Shown here: positions 12,489 to 23,112 of the stretch, piece by piece
How positions within the stretch are numbered: position 1 is the first letter of the stretch
How the letters are laid out: every line of letters begins with the position of its first letter
Assembly (NCBI GenBank): GCA_020310875.1
Contig: CM035430.1
Location: 96,728,866-96,792,865, forward strand
Direction: 5' to 3'
Source of the DNA: Ceratopteris richardii
Taxonomy: Eukaryota > Streptophyta > Polypodiopsida > Polypodiales > Pteridaceae
DNA length: 64,000 nucleotides
The notes under the pieces: model-generated
Told to the model about the DNA's origin: nothing
Databases searched by the model: none
Seen by the model: only the letters and a program-made list of their open reading frames with translations
Position numbers and translations under genes: made by a program

Positions 12489-13583
12489 TTAATATGGTGG
12501 CTTCCCTGTCCATAACTCTTGTGCCACTTTCAGAACTTTGGCAGTACTAGGTGAAAGGTTAATCACATGAATGGCAGTCAATACTGCTTCTACCCAAAAG
12601 CTTTGTGAGAGGTTTGCATGATGCAACATAGAAACTAATCTATCTTGAATAGCCCTATTCATCCTTTCAGCTACACCATTCTGTACTGAGATATAAGGAG
12701 TTGTAAACTCTCTATGAATCCCTCTAGACTGACAAAAAAGGTTGAATTCATGTGAGGTATACTCACCCCCATTATCTGAATGTAAAGCCTTAAGCTTAGT
12801 TCCTTTTCCAGTCTCAAGTGAAGCAAGCCATTTTCTGAAAGTAGGGAATACCTCATGCTTTGATTTGATAGGATATACCCAAAATTTTCTAGTAGCATCA
12901 TCTATGAAAGTGACAAAGTAAAGAGAACCACCCAAGGACCTAGTGGGCATAGGACCACACACATCTGTATGAACGAGATCTAAAGGCTGAATTGAAGAGT
13001 CAATGTGCATTCTATGCACATTTCTGGTTTTCTTTCCATATTGACAATGCTCACAAAATGAAAAATAAGAGAAAGATAACACAATTAAGTAGCAAGAAAA
13101 AGAAAGATTTTCCATTCCACTACGAGATATATGGACCAAACGACCATGCCAAATACAAGTCATAGGCTGTTCAGTAATAGCTAAGTGTTCTTTTTGTGAT
13201 ACAAATAAAGGATAAAGTGATCCAACTTTGCTTCCTTTTGCAATAACCATATTTCCCTTTGATAAATGAAAGGACTGAGCATAGAAGATCACCTTGTAAT
13301 GAAGGCCATCAAGTTGACCAACTGACATCAAACTATGTGATAACTGAGGTACATGACATACATTATGCATAGTAAATTTGGAACCATCCATGAACTGCAC
13401 AACCACATCTCCAATCCCCACAACGTCACATTGGTAAGAGTCACCAAGTCTCACGATACCAAGAGACTTTGTTGCATAAGTAGAGAACCATTCTTTGTGT
13501 AGTGTCACATGGAAAGAAGCACTAGAATCTAGTAGCCATGTGTGGGAAAGAGAATAAGCCATAAGAGCCTCCATTGGCAACAC
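12489..13583 (-). pseudogene. C2 protease and integrase region
   Basis: The frame begins in the protease (WLLDSSASFHVTLHKEWF) with the MHNVCHVPQLSHSLMSVGQL stretch. It continues into GAG-pre-integrase (TCIWHGRLVHISRSGMENL), the integrase zinc finger (CEHCQYG), and the catalytic core: VHTDVCGPM (Asp), LHSDNGGEYTS (Asp), and QNGVAERMNR (Glu). The order protease-integrase before RT is diagnostic of Ty1/Copia. Family similarity is strong. Confidence 0.92.
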
Positions 13584-13627
13584 ATCAGCATCATCAGGAA
13601 TAGCAGTAATTTATTCAATCTTCACAA

Positions 13628-14322
13628 TCAAAGTAGATGGTGCAGGTAATTGTTTAACATGCCCATCAACATTCTCTCCTTTACCTTTCTACGAATCTCC
13701 TCACTCAAGAGTGCTCCACATATGTCATCATAAATGAGTTTACCACCACATGCACTATTGCTAATAGCTGTGCAAAACGTATCCCATGATGATGGCAAGG
13801 TGCATAATAACAATACTGCTTTCATTTCATTATCCATATCCATTTTTTGAGCATGTAACCGAGAGAATATAGCATCAAACTCATTTAGGTGAGCAGCAAA
13901 CTATATGTGTCCTTCATGCAAAGGTCATATAATTTTCTCATTAGATACACTTTATTTGATGCCGTCTCTTTTTCATATGTATTGTATAGCTTCTTCCAAA
14001 GCTCCTATGCACTTTCACAATCTAATACTGTAAATTAAACATTATCTACCAAGTGCAAGCAAATAGAAGACCAGGCCATTTCATCTAACTCATCCTAATC
14101 ATCTTCATCCATGTTAGTAGGCTTCTTTGAAATCCCATTTACTGGCTTCCATTGCCTCCTTTGAATCAGCACATCTTTAATTTGATTCTTCCATAGAGCA
14201 AAGTTTGTGCCATCAAATTTTTGGATCTTAGAATGGTCTTTGACCTGCAAGTTATAGCTCCTCCTTGGAACACTAGGACTAGACCTTGATCCACCAAATG
14301 TGCCTGAGATCTCTGATGCCAT
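13628..14322 (-). pseudogene. C2 gag region
   Basis: Begins MASEISGTFGGSRSSPSVPR (14322 down) and continues with YNLQVKDHSKIQKFDGTNFA and LWKNQIKDVLIQRRQWKPVNG, the usual start of a plant Copia gag (UBN2-type). Downstream pieces include DNEMKAVLLLCTLPSSWDTF. This is the particle structural protein. Confidence 0.85.
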
Positions 14323-14329
14323 GATGGTA

Positions 14330-15509
14330 GAGAATTGAATAGAATGATAATGGAGCTAGAAGAGTCCAAAAACCAACAAATAAGTGTATCAAGGAGTAAA
14401 TCGACCACTATATAGCTGACAAAACCAAAAATCCTAAAAAATTTTGCCAGAGTCTCCTCTACAAAATGAGCATATGACTAGTGTCAAGATATCATAAAAC
14501 TACAAGTAGTGACATGTTTACCTGCATAGAGAATCACTGACTCCACTGCATATAATCAATTACCCAATAGAAGCCAAGTAGGCTTATCAAGCACCTATGA
14601 ACAACTATCATACATCTCCTATGGCAAGGTTGGGTAAGTCTTCCACTTACATCATCGAAGAGACCCTAACATCTGGGTGTCTCCGAGTTAAGAAAACCTC
14701 ATCATGACCCTCTTTATCAAACATAAAAGGCTTTATGCAAAAACGTAACCTCTATATCAATGACCACATGGACCTACATAAGCGGTATCCATAGAAGTGT
14801 ACATGGTGTGTATGTGGTCAATATATGCAGTAAAATGACACTAAAAGGCTGAACACATAGCCCAAAAACTAGCTAACAACACTTGCAAGTGTCTGTCAAC
14901 TTTGATGTTTTAGGCTCAAAAAACTTGCATAAATTTGCAGCCGTTGCTCCCAACAAAACTGAAAACCTTTTGAGAAACTTGTAGTTTTACAAGTGTGGCT
15001 GAAAACACAGCCCCAAAGGTTGATATTTATTTTTGGAGAAGTATAAAGAACACTCTTCTTGATGTTCTTGGATCTATGTGAAGAGAAGTATGTGCGATAG
15101 TACTCCAAAATGGGTCCCAAAGACACCCTAAAAATGCTTCAAAAATAGGCTTTGAAAGCAAAGAATGAAACCTTGAAGGACCAAAAAATGTTTAAGGTAA
15201 TGTTAACCTTAGTCTTTCCCCTTCTTCAGGCACCACAAGAGTGTAGCTTAGTGGCAAGAGCCATGATTAAGCGAGCTCCGGGGGGAGTAGTACTAGGATG
15301 GGTGACCTCCCGAGAAGTATCGAGAACCTCTATCTTCCTTGACCGTTGAGGTCCTCCCTTGCGTGTAGCCAATGGCGTCAATGGTGACTTTGGTGATTCA
15401 GATGAGCTATGTCAAGGTCTATGCCTTGGTCACCGCCTTAGTCCTACGCCTTGGAGAAATGTGTGGGTGCTCACTTCGCACAAAAGGAACAAATCTTATT
15501 TGTCAAAAT
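14330..15509 (-). other. C2 untranslated leader
   Basis: About 1.2 kb between primer site and gag with no credible coding frame. It holds the 5S-rRNA-like segment on the opposite strand (15267-15322). Confidence 0.7.
15244..15322 (+). ncRNA. tRNA A-box plus 5S rRNA internal-promoter fragment
   Basis: 15267-15322 matches the 3' half of plant 5S rRNA: TTAAGCG, a few mismatches, then an identical stretch covering the end of box A, the intermediate element (GGATGGG) and most of box C (GTGACCTCC at 15302-15310). Just upstream, TAGCTTAGTGG (15244-15254) fits the tRNA A-box consensus TRGCNNAGYGG. The 5' half of 5S is missing, so this is not a working 5S gene. It lies in the C2 leader, antisense to the element. 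It may be a relic of a polymerase III SINE. Confidence 0.75.
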
Positions 15510-15521
15510 GCTGTGATACCA
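15510..15521 (-). other. C2 primer-binding site (initiator tRNA-Met)
   Basis: On the minus strand TGGTATCACAGC differs by one base from the canonical TGGTATCAGAGC, one base inside the right LTR. Confidence 0.85.
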
Positions 15522-15522
15522 A

Positions 15523-15820
15523 TGGAGTATTTCAATGGTGATGCACCACAATGTGCTCTCCTTCTCGAAAGCTCCATGAAGATATCCTCGAAGTAGAAAA
15601 CTGAGCTCCTAGGGCTGCACACGGTACTCCACATAGAGGCTACAAAATACGTAGAAAAACATAGTACATAGGGAGCACAAACACAAAATTCTTAGGTTTT
15701 ACAAATGTTGTCAAACTTACAGTCTATAACTGACCAGACCACTATATGTTTTATTAAAGAACATATACAAAGAAGTGTGCGATGGCCATTTGGCCTTTCA
15801 AATGGACACTAACGATAACA
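15523..15820 (-). repeat. C2 5' LTR (right)
   Basis: 298-bp partner of 10183-10480. It starts TGGAGTATTTC and ends GATAACA in plus-strand reading. It is followed by the target duplication AATGC (15821-15825). Confidence 0.92.
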
Positions 15821-15859
15821 AATGCCCTAAATCTGGCATCTCAAAAGAGGCATGTGCGA

Positions 15860-16200
15860 TTTTCTCAATTTTCCCAAGTCTAGAGAATCGTGAATTTTTA
15901 GTAGAGAATCACAAATTTCTAACAGAGAATTGTGAATTTATCAACTTTCCTCAAGTCCAAAGAATTGTGAATTTCTAGCAGAGAATCATGAATTTCTAGC
16001 AGAGAATCGTGAATTTCTAGCACAAAATTACGAATTTCTCAAATTTCCTCAAGTCCAAAGAATCGTGAATTTCTAATAGAGAATCGCAAATTTCTAGCAA
16101 AGAATTGCAAATTTCTAGCATAGAATCGCGAATTTCTCAGATTTCCTTAAGTCCAACGAATCGTGAATTTCTAGTAGAGAATCGTGAATTTGTCCAAAAT
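15860..16200. repeat. 21-bp tandem array with 98-bp higher-order period
   Basis: The basic unit is close to AGAGAATCGTGAATTTCTAGC (21 bp; variants ATCGCGAA, ATTGCAAA). A separator AAGTCCAA recurs near 15951, 16049 and 16147, giving a higher-order period of 98 bp. It occupies the same leader position as the G4 array at 49866-50660. Confidence 0.88.
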
Positions 16201-16613
16201 TTTTAGGCAGGAAAAATTTTTGAATTTTCTAGAGAATCGCAATTTTCTGAGAAAGTTACGATTTTCTAAGCTTTTAGGTAAGAATTTTGAATTTTTGTGT
16301 TGAGCCCCAAATGCGTTGAGCCCCAAATGTGCAGAAAATCGTGTAAAACACAAGTGCATGCACTCCCAAGCACTTCCTAGCTCTTTCTTGCACTCCCACA
16401 CATGAGAAATGATGTGAAAACGGTGAAAATACACTCGGAAACGAAAAAATTATATGAAGATGAAGATGGTGATGATGAAGATGGAGAAGAAAAATCAGAG
16501 AATAACAGAAAACGGCTATTTTTTTTTAACCTTCCAACACCGCAAATCCACGATCTTACCATCACAATGCTCATCCTCAAAGCTCTCTCACCGGCAACAA
16601 TGCCAAAATTTGG

Positions 16614-17125
16614 TGTAGCTCAAGCGAAAGCACCACCTCCTTTACTTGTCAATCTGCGGAGACGTGAGGATTGGTATGAAGACTGAGAGCATGTGGAGGC
16701 ACAAATGTGTGAGGGAGAAGTGCACTAGTATGCACTACACACATACACACACACACACAAGGCAAGATCAAAGAGAGGAACAATGGAAATCTTCTATTGT
16801 AAAGGAACTCTCTTACAAAGTGTCAATCTCTAACAAGCCAATTCTCTAACAAGACAACCCCAAAAATGATCTGTCTAGCTCTTTTTATAGTTTTTGGACT
16901 ACTTTTGGCCCTATCCAAACCTAGCATCCAACCTAGTTAAAAATTAGGTTCTAGGGCTTATTTGAAGGCTCAAACAGACTCTAAAAATTATGAAAATTGG
17001 TAGGTAGATACTTCTAATACTCCTCAAGCTCAAGGACTCCTTGGATTGAAAAAAATGGAGTTGCAAAAATGATAAATGATATTTACAATGGTTTTTAGTG
17101 ATAAAAATCACTATTTTTTCAGGGA
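16614..17125 (-). repeat. Diverged Gypsy LTR (G4 family), inverted
   Basis: The plus strand starts TGTAGCTC, the complement of the LTR end (G4: GAGTGACA). It includes a CA-dinucleotide patch near 16740, CTTTTTATAGTTTTT near 16880 (TATA region of the promoter on the minus strand) and ATACTCCTCAAGCTCAAGGA near 17020, all matching G4's LTR in reverse. The primer-site remnant lies at about 16590-16607. Confidence 0.85.
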
Positions 17126-17230
17126 TTTCCTCTGAAAATTTGACATCCGCTTCTTGGAGCTCCCTACTTGCTCCCTCTTCTTATGTGTTCAATTATTTGG
17201 AGCATTTCTTTGCCTTGTGCTTGACCTTGA

Positions 17231-18187
17231 GTGCCAATAAAGCCCCTCATCACAAACATTCTTTATAGAGTCCCTCTACCAACATTCGACGAGATTATAC
17301 CAAATCTTGTGGCTGAAGAGGTTGCTCAACAAGGAGAAGGCAAGAAAGCTAAGGACAACCATAGACAAATGTTATATGTAGGTCAAGGTAGAGGAAAGAA
17401 CTCAGGAGGAGGCTCAAGAGGAAGAGGAAGAGGCTACAACAACACAAATTCTAGCCAACACAACTTCAAAGACAACAAGGACAACTCAAATAACAACACA
17501 CATGGAAGAGGTCGAGGAAGAAATAGAGGAAGATGTCGAGGTTCATACAATCCTCATAAAGGTATAACATGCTATTGTTGTGGTAAAGAAGGACATTATG
17601 CAAATGATTTTTGGCAAAAGAATGGAAGGCTGAATGGAGGCAACCAAAGGAGCCAAAATAACTATGCGATTACATCAAGTGAAGGAGACAAGCAAACCAT
17701 GCTTGCCATGAAGCATGAGTACAACAACTCGAGAAGTGATGATAAAAAATGGTTTCTAGATTTAGGTTGCAGCAATCATATGACATGCCAAGGACATTTA
17801 TTCACAAATCTACATGCCCCAAGTGGAAAAGGATGTGTAGAGAGCGGTGATGAAACTCAACACACAATTAAGCATGTTGGAGAAATCAAGCTTGGAGACA
17901 AGAAGGTATTGACTGATGTTCTTCATGTTCCTACTGTTGTAAAGAATTTGATTTTAGTAGGAAAAATGGTAGAGAAAGGATATCATGTTATCTTCAATGA
18001 AAAAGGCTGCTTTATAAAGAATTCAAAAGAAGGATTCAAGGTCATTGCTCAAGGAAGGAAAGAAGGTAGAAAGTTCACTTTGGACATTCAACAACCGCAT
18101 GAAAAGGTGATGTATATTCAGTTTGGAAACAGGAGAATTGCTGAGGTTTGGAGATATCAACATTCCCAAACTCAAGGACATGACTAA
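17231..18187 (+). pseudogene. Copia C4 gag end, protease and pre-integrase region
   Basis: A frame with Arg/Gly- and Asn-rich repeats (SRGRGRGYNNTN) and a zinc knuckle CYCCGKEGHYANDF, in which the last Cys is not kept. The protease site is WFLDLGCSNHMTCQGHLF, then LTDVLHVPTVVKNLILVGKM. This is the typical end of a plant Copia gag followed by protease. No LTR is recognised before it. The start shown is not a proven initiation site. Confidence 0.85.
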
Positions 18188-19608
18188 CCATGAAGTGGTA
18201 AGAGGTCTTCCAAGATTCAATGATGGTGGACTACATGATTTTTGTGAAGCATGCCAACTACGAAAGTAAACTCGACAACCATTCAAGAAGAGCAACTATG
18301 TGGCAAGGAATGTCCTTGACTTGATACATGGATGTATGGTGACCATCACAACAACCATTGATGGGTAGTAATAGATATTTTGTCACTTTTATTGATGATC
18401 ATTCAAGAAAAATATGGATGTTCTACATAAAACAAAAATTAGATGTGGTCTCTATGTTCAAGAGATTTAAAGCATAGGTAGAAAAGGAAATGGGTTGGTA
18501 CATAAAGACCTTGAGGTGTGATGGAGGATTATAATATTTCTCCAAAGAATTTTTAGATTTTCTTTATTAAAATGGCATCAAATGAAAATTTACATGTAGG
18601 TACACACCTCAACAAAATGGAATTGTTAAAAGGAAAAATAGACATATCATAGAAGTTGCAAGATGCATGCTCAACAAGATGAAGATTCCACTAAACTATT
18701 GGGTTGAAGTAGCTAGTACGACTGCTTATTTGATGAACAAGTGCACAACAACTGAAGTGCATGATTTAACTCCCAAGGAGGTTTATTCTGGTAAGAAACC
18801 TGACCTTACACATCTCAAATTTTTTGGATGTGTGTGTTATGTTCACATTCCTCAAGAACGAAGGACAAAGATGGAGCAAAAGTCACAAAAATGTATTTTC
18901 ATTGGATATTCATCCAAGCAAAAAGGATACATGTGCTACAATCCGGTGAAAAAGGAGCTATGAGTCTCACGAGATGTGGTATTTAATGAGCTAAGACCAT
19001 CGTTTGGAGACAAAGGGAAAGAGAAGATTCTTGAAGACAATTATGAAGATGATGGAGGTGCTGTCCAGGAAGAATTTCAGCAAACAAGCACTCAAATGTC
19101 ACGTCCATAAGCTTCTACATCACATGGAGAAAGCTCAACATGGAAGGGGAGACTAAGGAGTCACTCCTCATCACCAACATCAGGTTATGAAAGATTTGAA
19201 GCTGAAAGTTTTGCCCAAAATAGTGATTCAAATGCAAGTGAAGAAGAGTATGAAGAGGTGATTACACCAAAGGTAAAGCTGAACCGGTTGAAGAAGCAAT
19301 ATTCAAAAGGAAATGTAAGGAGGTCTTCAACAAGGTATCCAATTCAAAGGCTGAGCTATGATTGTTTTATTGCAAAGCATTTTGCATATATGACACATGT
19401 GGTCAAAGACAAAGAATCGGATGCATATTAAGAAGCATGTACACAAAAAGAATGGAAGCAAGCTATGCAAGAAGAGATAAAATCTCTTAAGGACAATCAC
19501 ACATGGGAGCTAGTTCTAAAAGCTCAAGGTATGAAGACTGTTCCAAATAAATGGGTGTCTAAAATAAAGAGAAATGCGGATGGTTCTCTAACTAGGCATA
19601 AAGCTATT
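18188..19608 (+). pseudogene. Copia C4 integrase and start of RT
   Basis: Decayed integrase from about 18230. Its C-terminal half is clear at 18667-18963: MLNKMKIPLNYWVEVASTTA, FFGCVCYVHIPQERR and FIGYSSKQKGYMCYNP. A linker follows, then the first RT block (EWKQAMQEEIKSLKDNHTWE, about 19450-19608), after which the sequence changes abruptly to minus-strand C5. C4 is therefore an old, cut-off copy. Confidence 0.85.
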
Positions 19609-20230
19609 TACCTTTGCCCTTCTGACTAGCCAACAAAGCTTGATCTGCAACATGCATAATGGATCTTTTCTATCTAGAATGATCTTCCTACAACAGAATA
19701 GAGACTAACTCCTCAAATGTCAAGGCATTCGGATTTCCTTTCATCATCAAATGAAGAGTAGAAGCAAAACTCTGGTATGAATCAGGAAGATCATTTAGAA
19801 CAGTGTGCATAAGTGAATTGTCAGGCGAGACTTCATTAGCAAAAATCAGCTCTTCCTTCAAATCTTTGATCTTTGTCAGAAAACTATCCATGGAATCACC
19901 TTCATTCATGTGCTCACTCTCCAACTCTTTTCGGAGGTAAGCAACACGAGCCTCATTCCTTGCCTGGTATGAAGTGGTAAGTGTATCCCAAGCATCCTTA
20001 GCTGTTCTGCAAGAGCAAATGTGAGGAATAATGGCACGTTTGATAGACAAGGCTATCAATGCATGTGCCTGAGCATCTTTGCCATTCCAACAAATTTGTT
20101 GTATAGTAGGTGCAACAAGAACTGCAACACGAACAGGAACATGGAAAATATCGACGTCTTCAATGCCATCTATGTTGGTGCAGCTCTAATTGCGGAATTT
20201 TCTTACACCACAGAAACTAAGCTAGAGTGA
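19609..20230 (-). pseudogene. Copia C5 gag fragment (UBN2 type)
   Basis: The minus strand encodes a gag core with IIPHICSCRTAKDAWDTLT, RVAYLRKELESEHMNEGDSM and LTKIKDLKEELIFANEVSP. This is the UBN2/Copia gag domain that builds the particle. The displayed start is a TTG and the frame is open upstream. It lies immediately left of an LTR of the same orientation. Confidence 0.8.
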
Positions 20231-21334
20231 TGTTAGAACACCTCTATAATCATCAGTAGCTTAGCAAACTTTCTGAAACTGAGAACTTATAAGTGTATTT
20301 AGTGAACACCAAAAATTCACTTTACAGAAAGCTTCACGTTTCCTTCAAGCTTCAATTCTGAACTTATTTACTTTAGTCTTTACACTACTGTGTTTGTTTA
20401 CAGTTAAACAATCTTTGCGTCATTTAACTTTACCAAAATTGTGTTTTGAACTCACCAAAATTCCACCGGAACTTCACCTGACTGTCACTGGAATGTTATC
20501 GTAATTGTATCGGAATCCTACTGGAATCAACTGCAATTCTATTTGTAATTACTTCAAGTGAATATACAAGAAGTAAGGAAGTGATGCGTGAACTTCTTTT
20601 ACTGAATGAACTCTTTCTGAAATTTAAGGAAAAAGACTTCACCAGTTCTGAGTGCCTCTTTCTGGTCAGACTTTGTACTGTGTGTACATATCCATCTCAC
20701 CGAAATCTTTGATCAATTTTTAGTTGAGACTTATAGCTACAAGATAAGCTATATCTCATACAAAACTTTACACTGTACTTCAAGATCTAGCTCATAGAAG
20801 TACCGGAAAAACCTTACTGAAAAAAACTGTAACTGTTAACTAACTTTTCACCGTAACATGAAAATTCTCAGATTTCTTCACATAAGAAGAATGCGCTCAA
20901 ACTTCCACATGAACATGTGTTTTCTATTAGAGAAGATGTATACAAAAATTGACTCGACCTCACTCTGCTCATAGTCATGAGAACTCTCCTATACTGAGTA
21001 GTTTCTCCTTACCATCTCTCTCAGATGAACACCCGACATTTCAGGTTCTATTATTCATCTCTATATACGCGATCTCTGGCGTCTTCTACTCTATGCTATT
21101 CTCTATCTCATATGCACACTTTACTGCTCTTCTACACGCACTACATTACGGTTCTATGATCTCTCTTATATACATTTTGATCCGGTTTCAACAGACTTTA
21201 ATTCTGGAAGTTTCTACTGTATATTACAGTCGTGAATTTGTCCCTTCACTAAGGCTTTGGTTTTCAGAACACTTTGTTTCTGCTTTCCTTTATCTTCATG
21301 TCATTATGCGTAATTAGTGAGTGAATCTTCAACA
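20231..21334 (-). repeat. Copia LTR between C5 gag and C6 pol
   Basis: The inner right edge is well defined: the minus strand reads GTGATTGAGGGGGAGC (polypurine tract, 21335-21350) then TGTTGAAGATTC. In plus reading the proposed unit starts TGTTAG (20231) and ends CAACA (21334), about 1.1 kb. No partner LTR is in the window and I see no clear primer site on the left, so the left edge is uncertain. Confidence 0.6.
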
Positions 21335-23112
21335 GCTCCCCCTCAATCACTAATTTGCATCTTTCGGTCTTCACATATCCTTCTTTTCTTTTATACCTTC
21401 CATTTCTTTGAATCTGCTTGTCTTTACTCCATCTAAGCTCTTTGTCAGAATATCTGCAATATGATCTTTGGTAGGAGTGAATACCAATTCAATCTTCTTT
21501 TCCATTATCTTTTCCCTCAGGAAATGATATTGAATCTCTATGTGTTTTGTTCTTGCATGAAATACTGGATTTGCTGCAAGATATAACGAGCTCATATTGT
21601 CTCCATGTATGATAGGTATACCTTGATCAATACCTATGCTTATGAACAAGGTCTGCATCCATATCACTTCTTTAGCTGCTTCCACAAGTCCTTTATATTC
21701 AGCTTCTATTGACGATAAAGCCACTGTATGCTGCTTCTTCGAACACCAGCTTACAAGCTTATCTCCTAGGTATATCATATACCCATGTGTTGACCTTCTG
21801 TCACCTTGACTTCTTGCCCAATCTGAGTCACTGTATGCTCTCAGCTTTATATCTGACGTATAAGGATAATATAATCCTTCTTTTATAGTTCTTTTGATAT
21901 ATCTAAGAACTCTTTATCCTGCAACCCAATGTTGATCCTTCAGACAATGCATGAACTGTGAGAGAACTCCCACTGCATAACTAAGATCAGGTCTTGTTAG
22001 TGTAGCATAGATTAAGCTTTCAACTAACGACTGATACTTCCTTATATCTTTAAACTCTGCACCACCATATTTGCTGAGTTTATGATTTACTTCAAGCGGT
22101 GTTGAAGCTTCTCTGCAATTCTCCATGTTAAACTTCTTCAGTAAGTTTAGGAGATACCTTCCTTGAGAAACATATACACCATGATCTGTATATGTAACTT
22201 CCATTCCAAGAAAGTATGATAACTTTACTAGATCACTGATCTTGAACTCTTTTTCAAGCAGTCTCTTTACCTCTTTGATTCCTTCATCTGAGGTTCCTGT
22301 AATTATTATGTCATCTACATAAATACAAATGTAGATCATACCTTCATCTGTTCTCTTGACGAGTAGACTTGCATCAGCTTTTGAGCTTTGGTATCCAAGG
22401 TCATTGAGATGCTTCACAAGTCTGTAATTCCAAGCTCTTGGAGCTTGTTTCAGTCCATAGAGAGCTCTTCTTAATCTGCAAACATATTCTGGGTATCTGG
22501 AACTTACGAACCCTTCAGGTTGTTCCATGTAAACTTCATCTGATATATATCCATTCAGAAATGCATTCTTTATATCCAACTGAGTTAGCTTCCATCCTTT
22601 TGATGCTTCTATAGCAATCAATGTCCTTATGGTTGACATCTTTGCCACTGGACTAAACGTCTCATCATAATCTATGCCATATGTCTGAGCATAGCCTTTG
22701 ACAACCAGTCTAGCTTTGTATCTGGGTATCCTTCCATCTGCAAGCTTCTTGACTTTGTAAACCCATTTGTTTCCAATCACTTTCTTACCATTTGGTTTTG
22801 GAACAAGTTCCCAAGTCTTGTTTTCCTCAAGAGCATTAAACTCCTCCTTCATTGCTTCTTCCCAATTTTTCTTACCTTTTGCTTCACTGTAACTCTGAGG
22901 TTCTTCATCTCCCTTTACTAAGTAAGCATAGTTTTTCTGAGTCAAATAAGAAGTGTCATAGGAATACCTTGTTGGTTTTTTTCTTACTCTGTTTGACCTT
23001 CTTGGTTCAAACTCTTCATGTGTATCTGAACACACATCTTCATCAAATCTCGAATCATCTTCATTTCTCAAGATTGACATTTTCCATCTTGAATTTCAAG
23101 AATAGATCTTGA
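21335..23112 (-). pseudogene. Copia C6 reverse transcriptase and RNase H
   Basis: A well-kept minus-strand pol end. RT motifs: [54 protein letters not shown] and YVDDIIITG (catalytic). RNase H motifs: SWCSKKQHTVALSSIEAEYK and TKHIEIQYHFLREKI. The polypurine tract and LTR follow directly on the left, as expected for the 3' end. Gag and integrase of this copy are absent. Confidence 0.93.

Larger units (their letters stand above)
10183..15820 (-). mobile_element. Ty1/Copia LTR retrotransposon C2, structurally complete, decayed
   Basis: Two LTRs of 298 bp (10183-10480 and 15523-15820) enclose gag, protease, integrase, RT and RNase H in Copia order on the minus strand. Next to the right LTR is a primer site matching initiator tRNA-Met with one mismatch (15510-15521). 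Next to the left LTR is a polypurine tract (10481-10492). It is flanked by the 5-bp repeat AATGC. The LTRs differ at about 34 of 298 sites by eye (about 11%), so it is old, and coding parts carry many breaks. A long leader (about 14330-15509) holds a 5S-rRNA-like segment. Confidence 0.93.
15826..17125 (-). mobile_element. Inverted LTR and leader of a G4-related Gypsy element
   Basis: Reverse-complementing this stretch gives, in order, an LTR resembling 48830-49354, a decayed primer site, the leader segment after it (GAGAGAGCTTTGAGGATGAG, compare G4 49375-49400), a GAT/CAT trinucleotide patch (16458-16490) and a tandem array. No gag or pol remains. It is well diverged from G4. The left end is the C2 insertion point. 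Confidence 0.85.

Noticed and set aside
15241-15322. A functional 5S rRNA gene
   Set aside because: Only the 3' half with mismatches is present, and no 5' half or T-run terminator directly follows.
20949-21317. 122-residue frame MTRPHSAHSHENSPILSSFS
   Set aside because: Lies within the Copia LTR at 20231-21334. Ser/Leu/Ile-rich, with no family resemblance.
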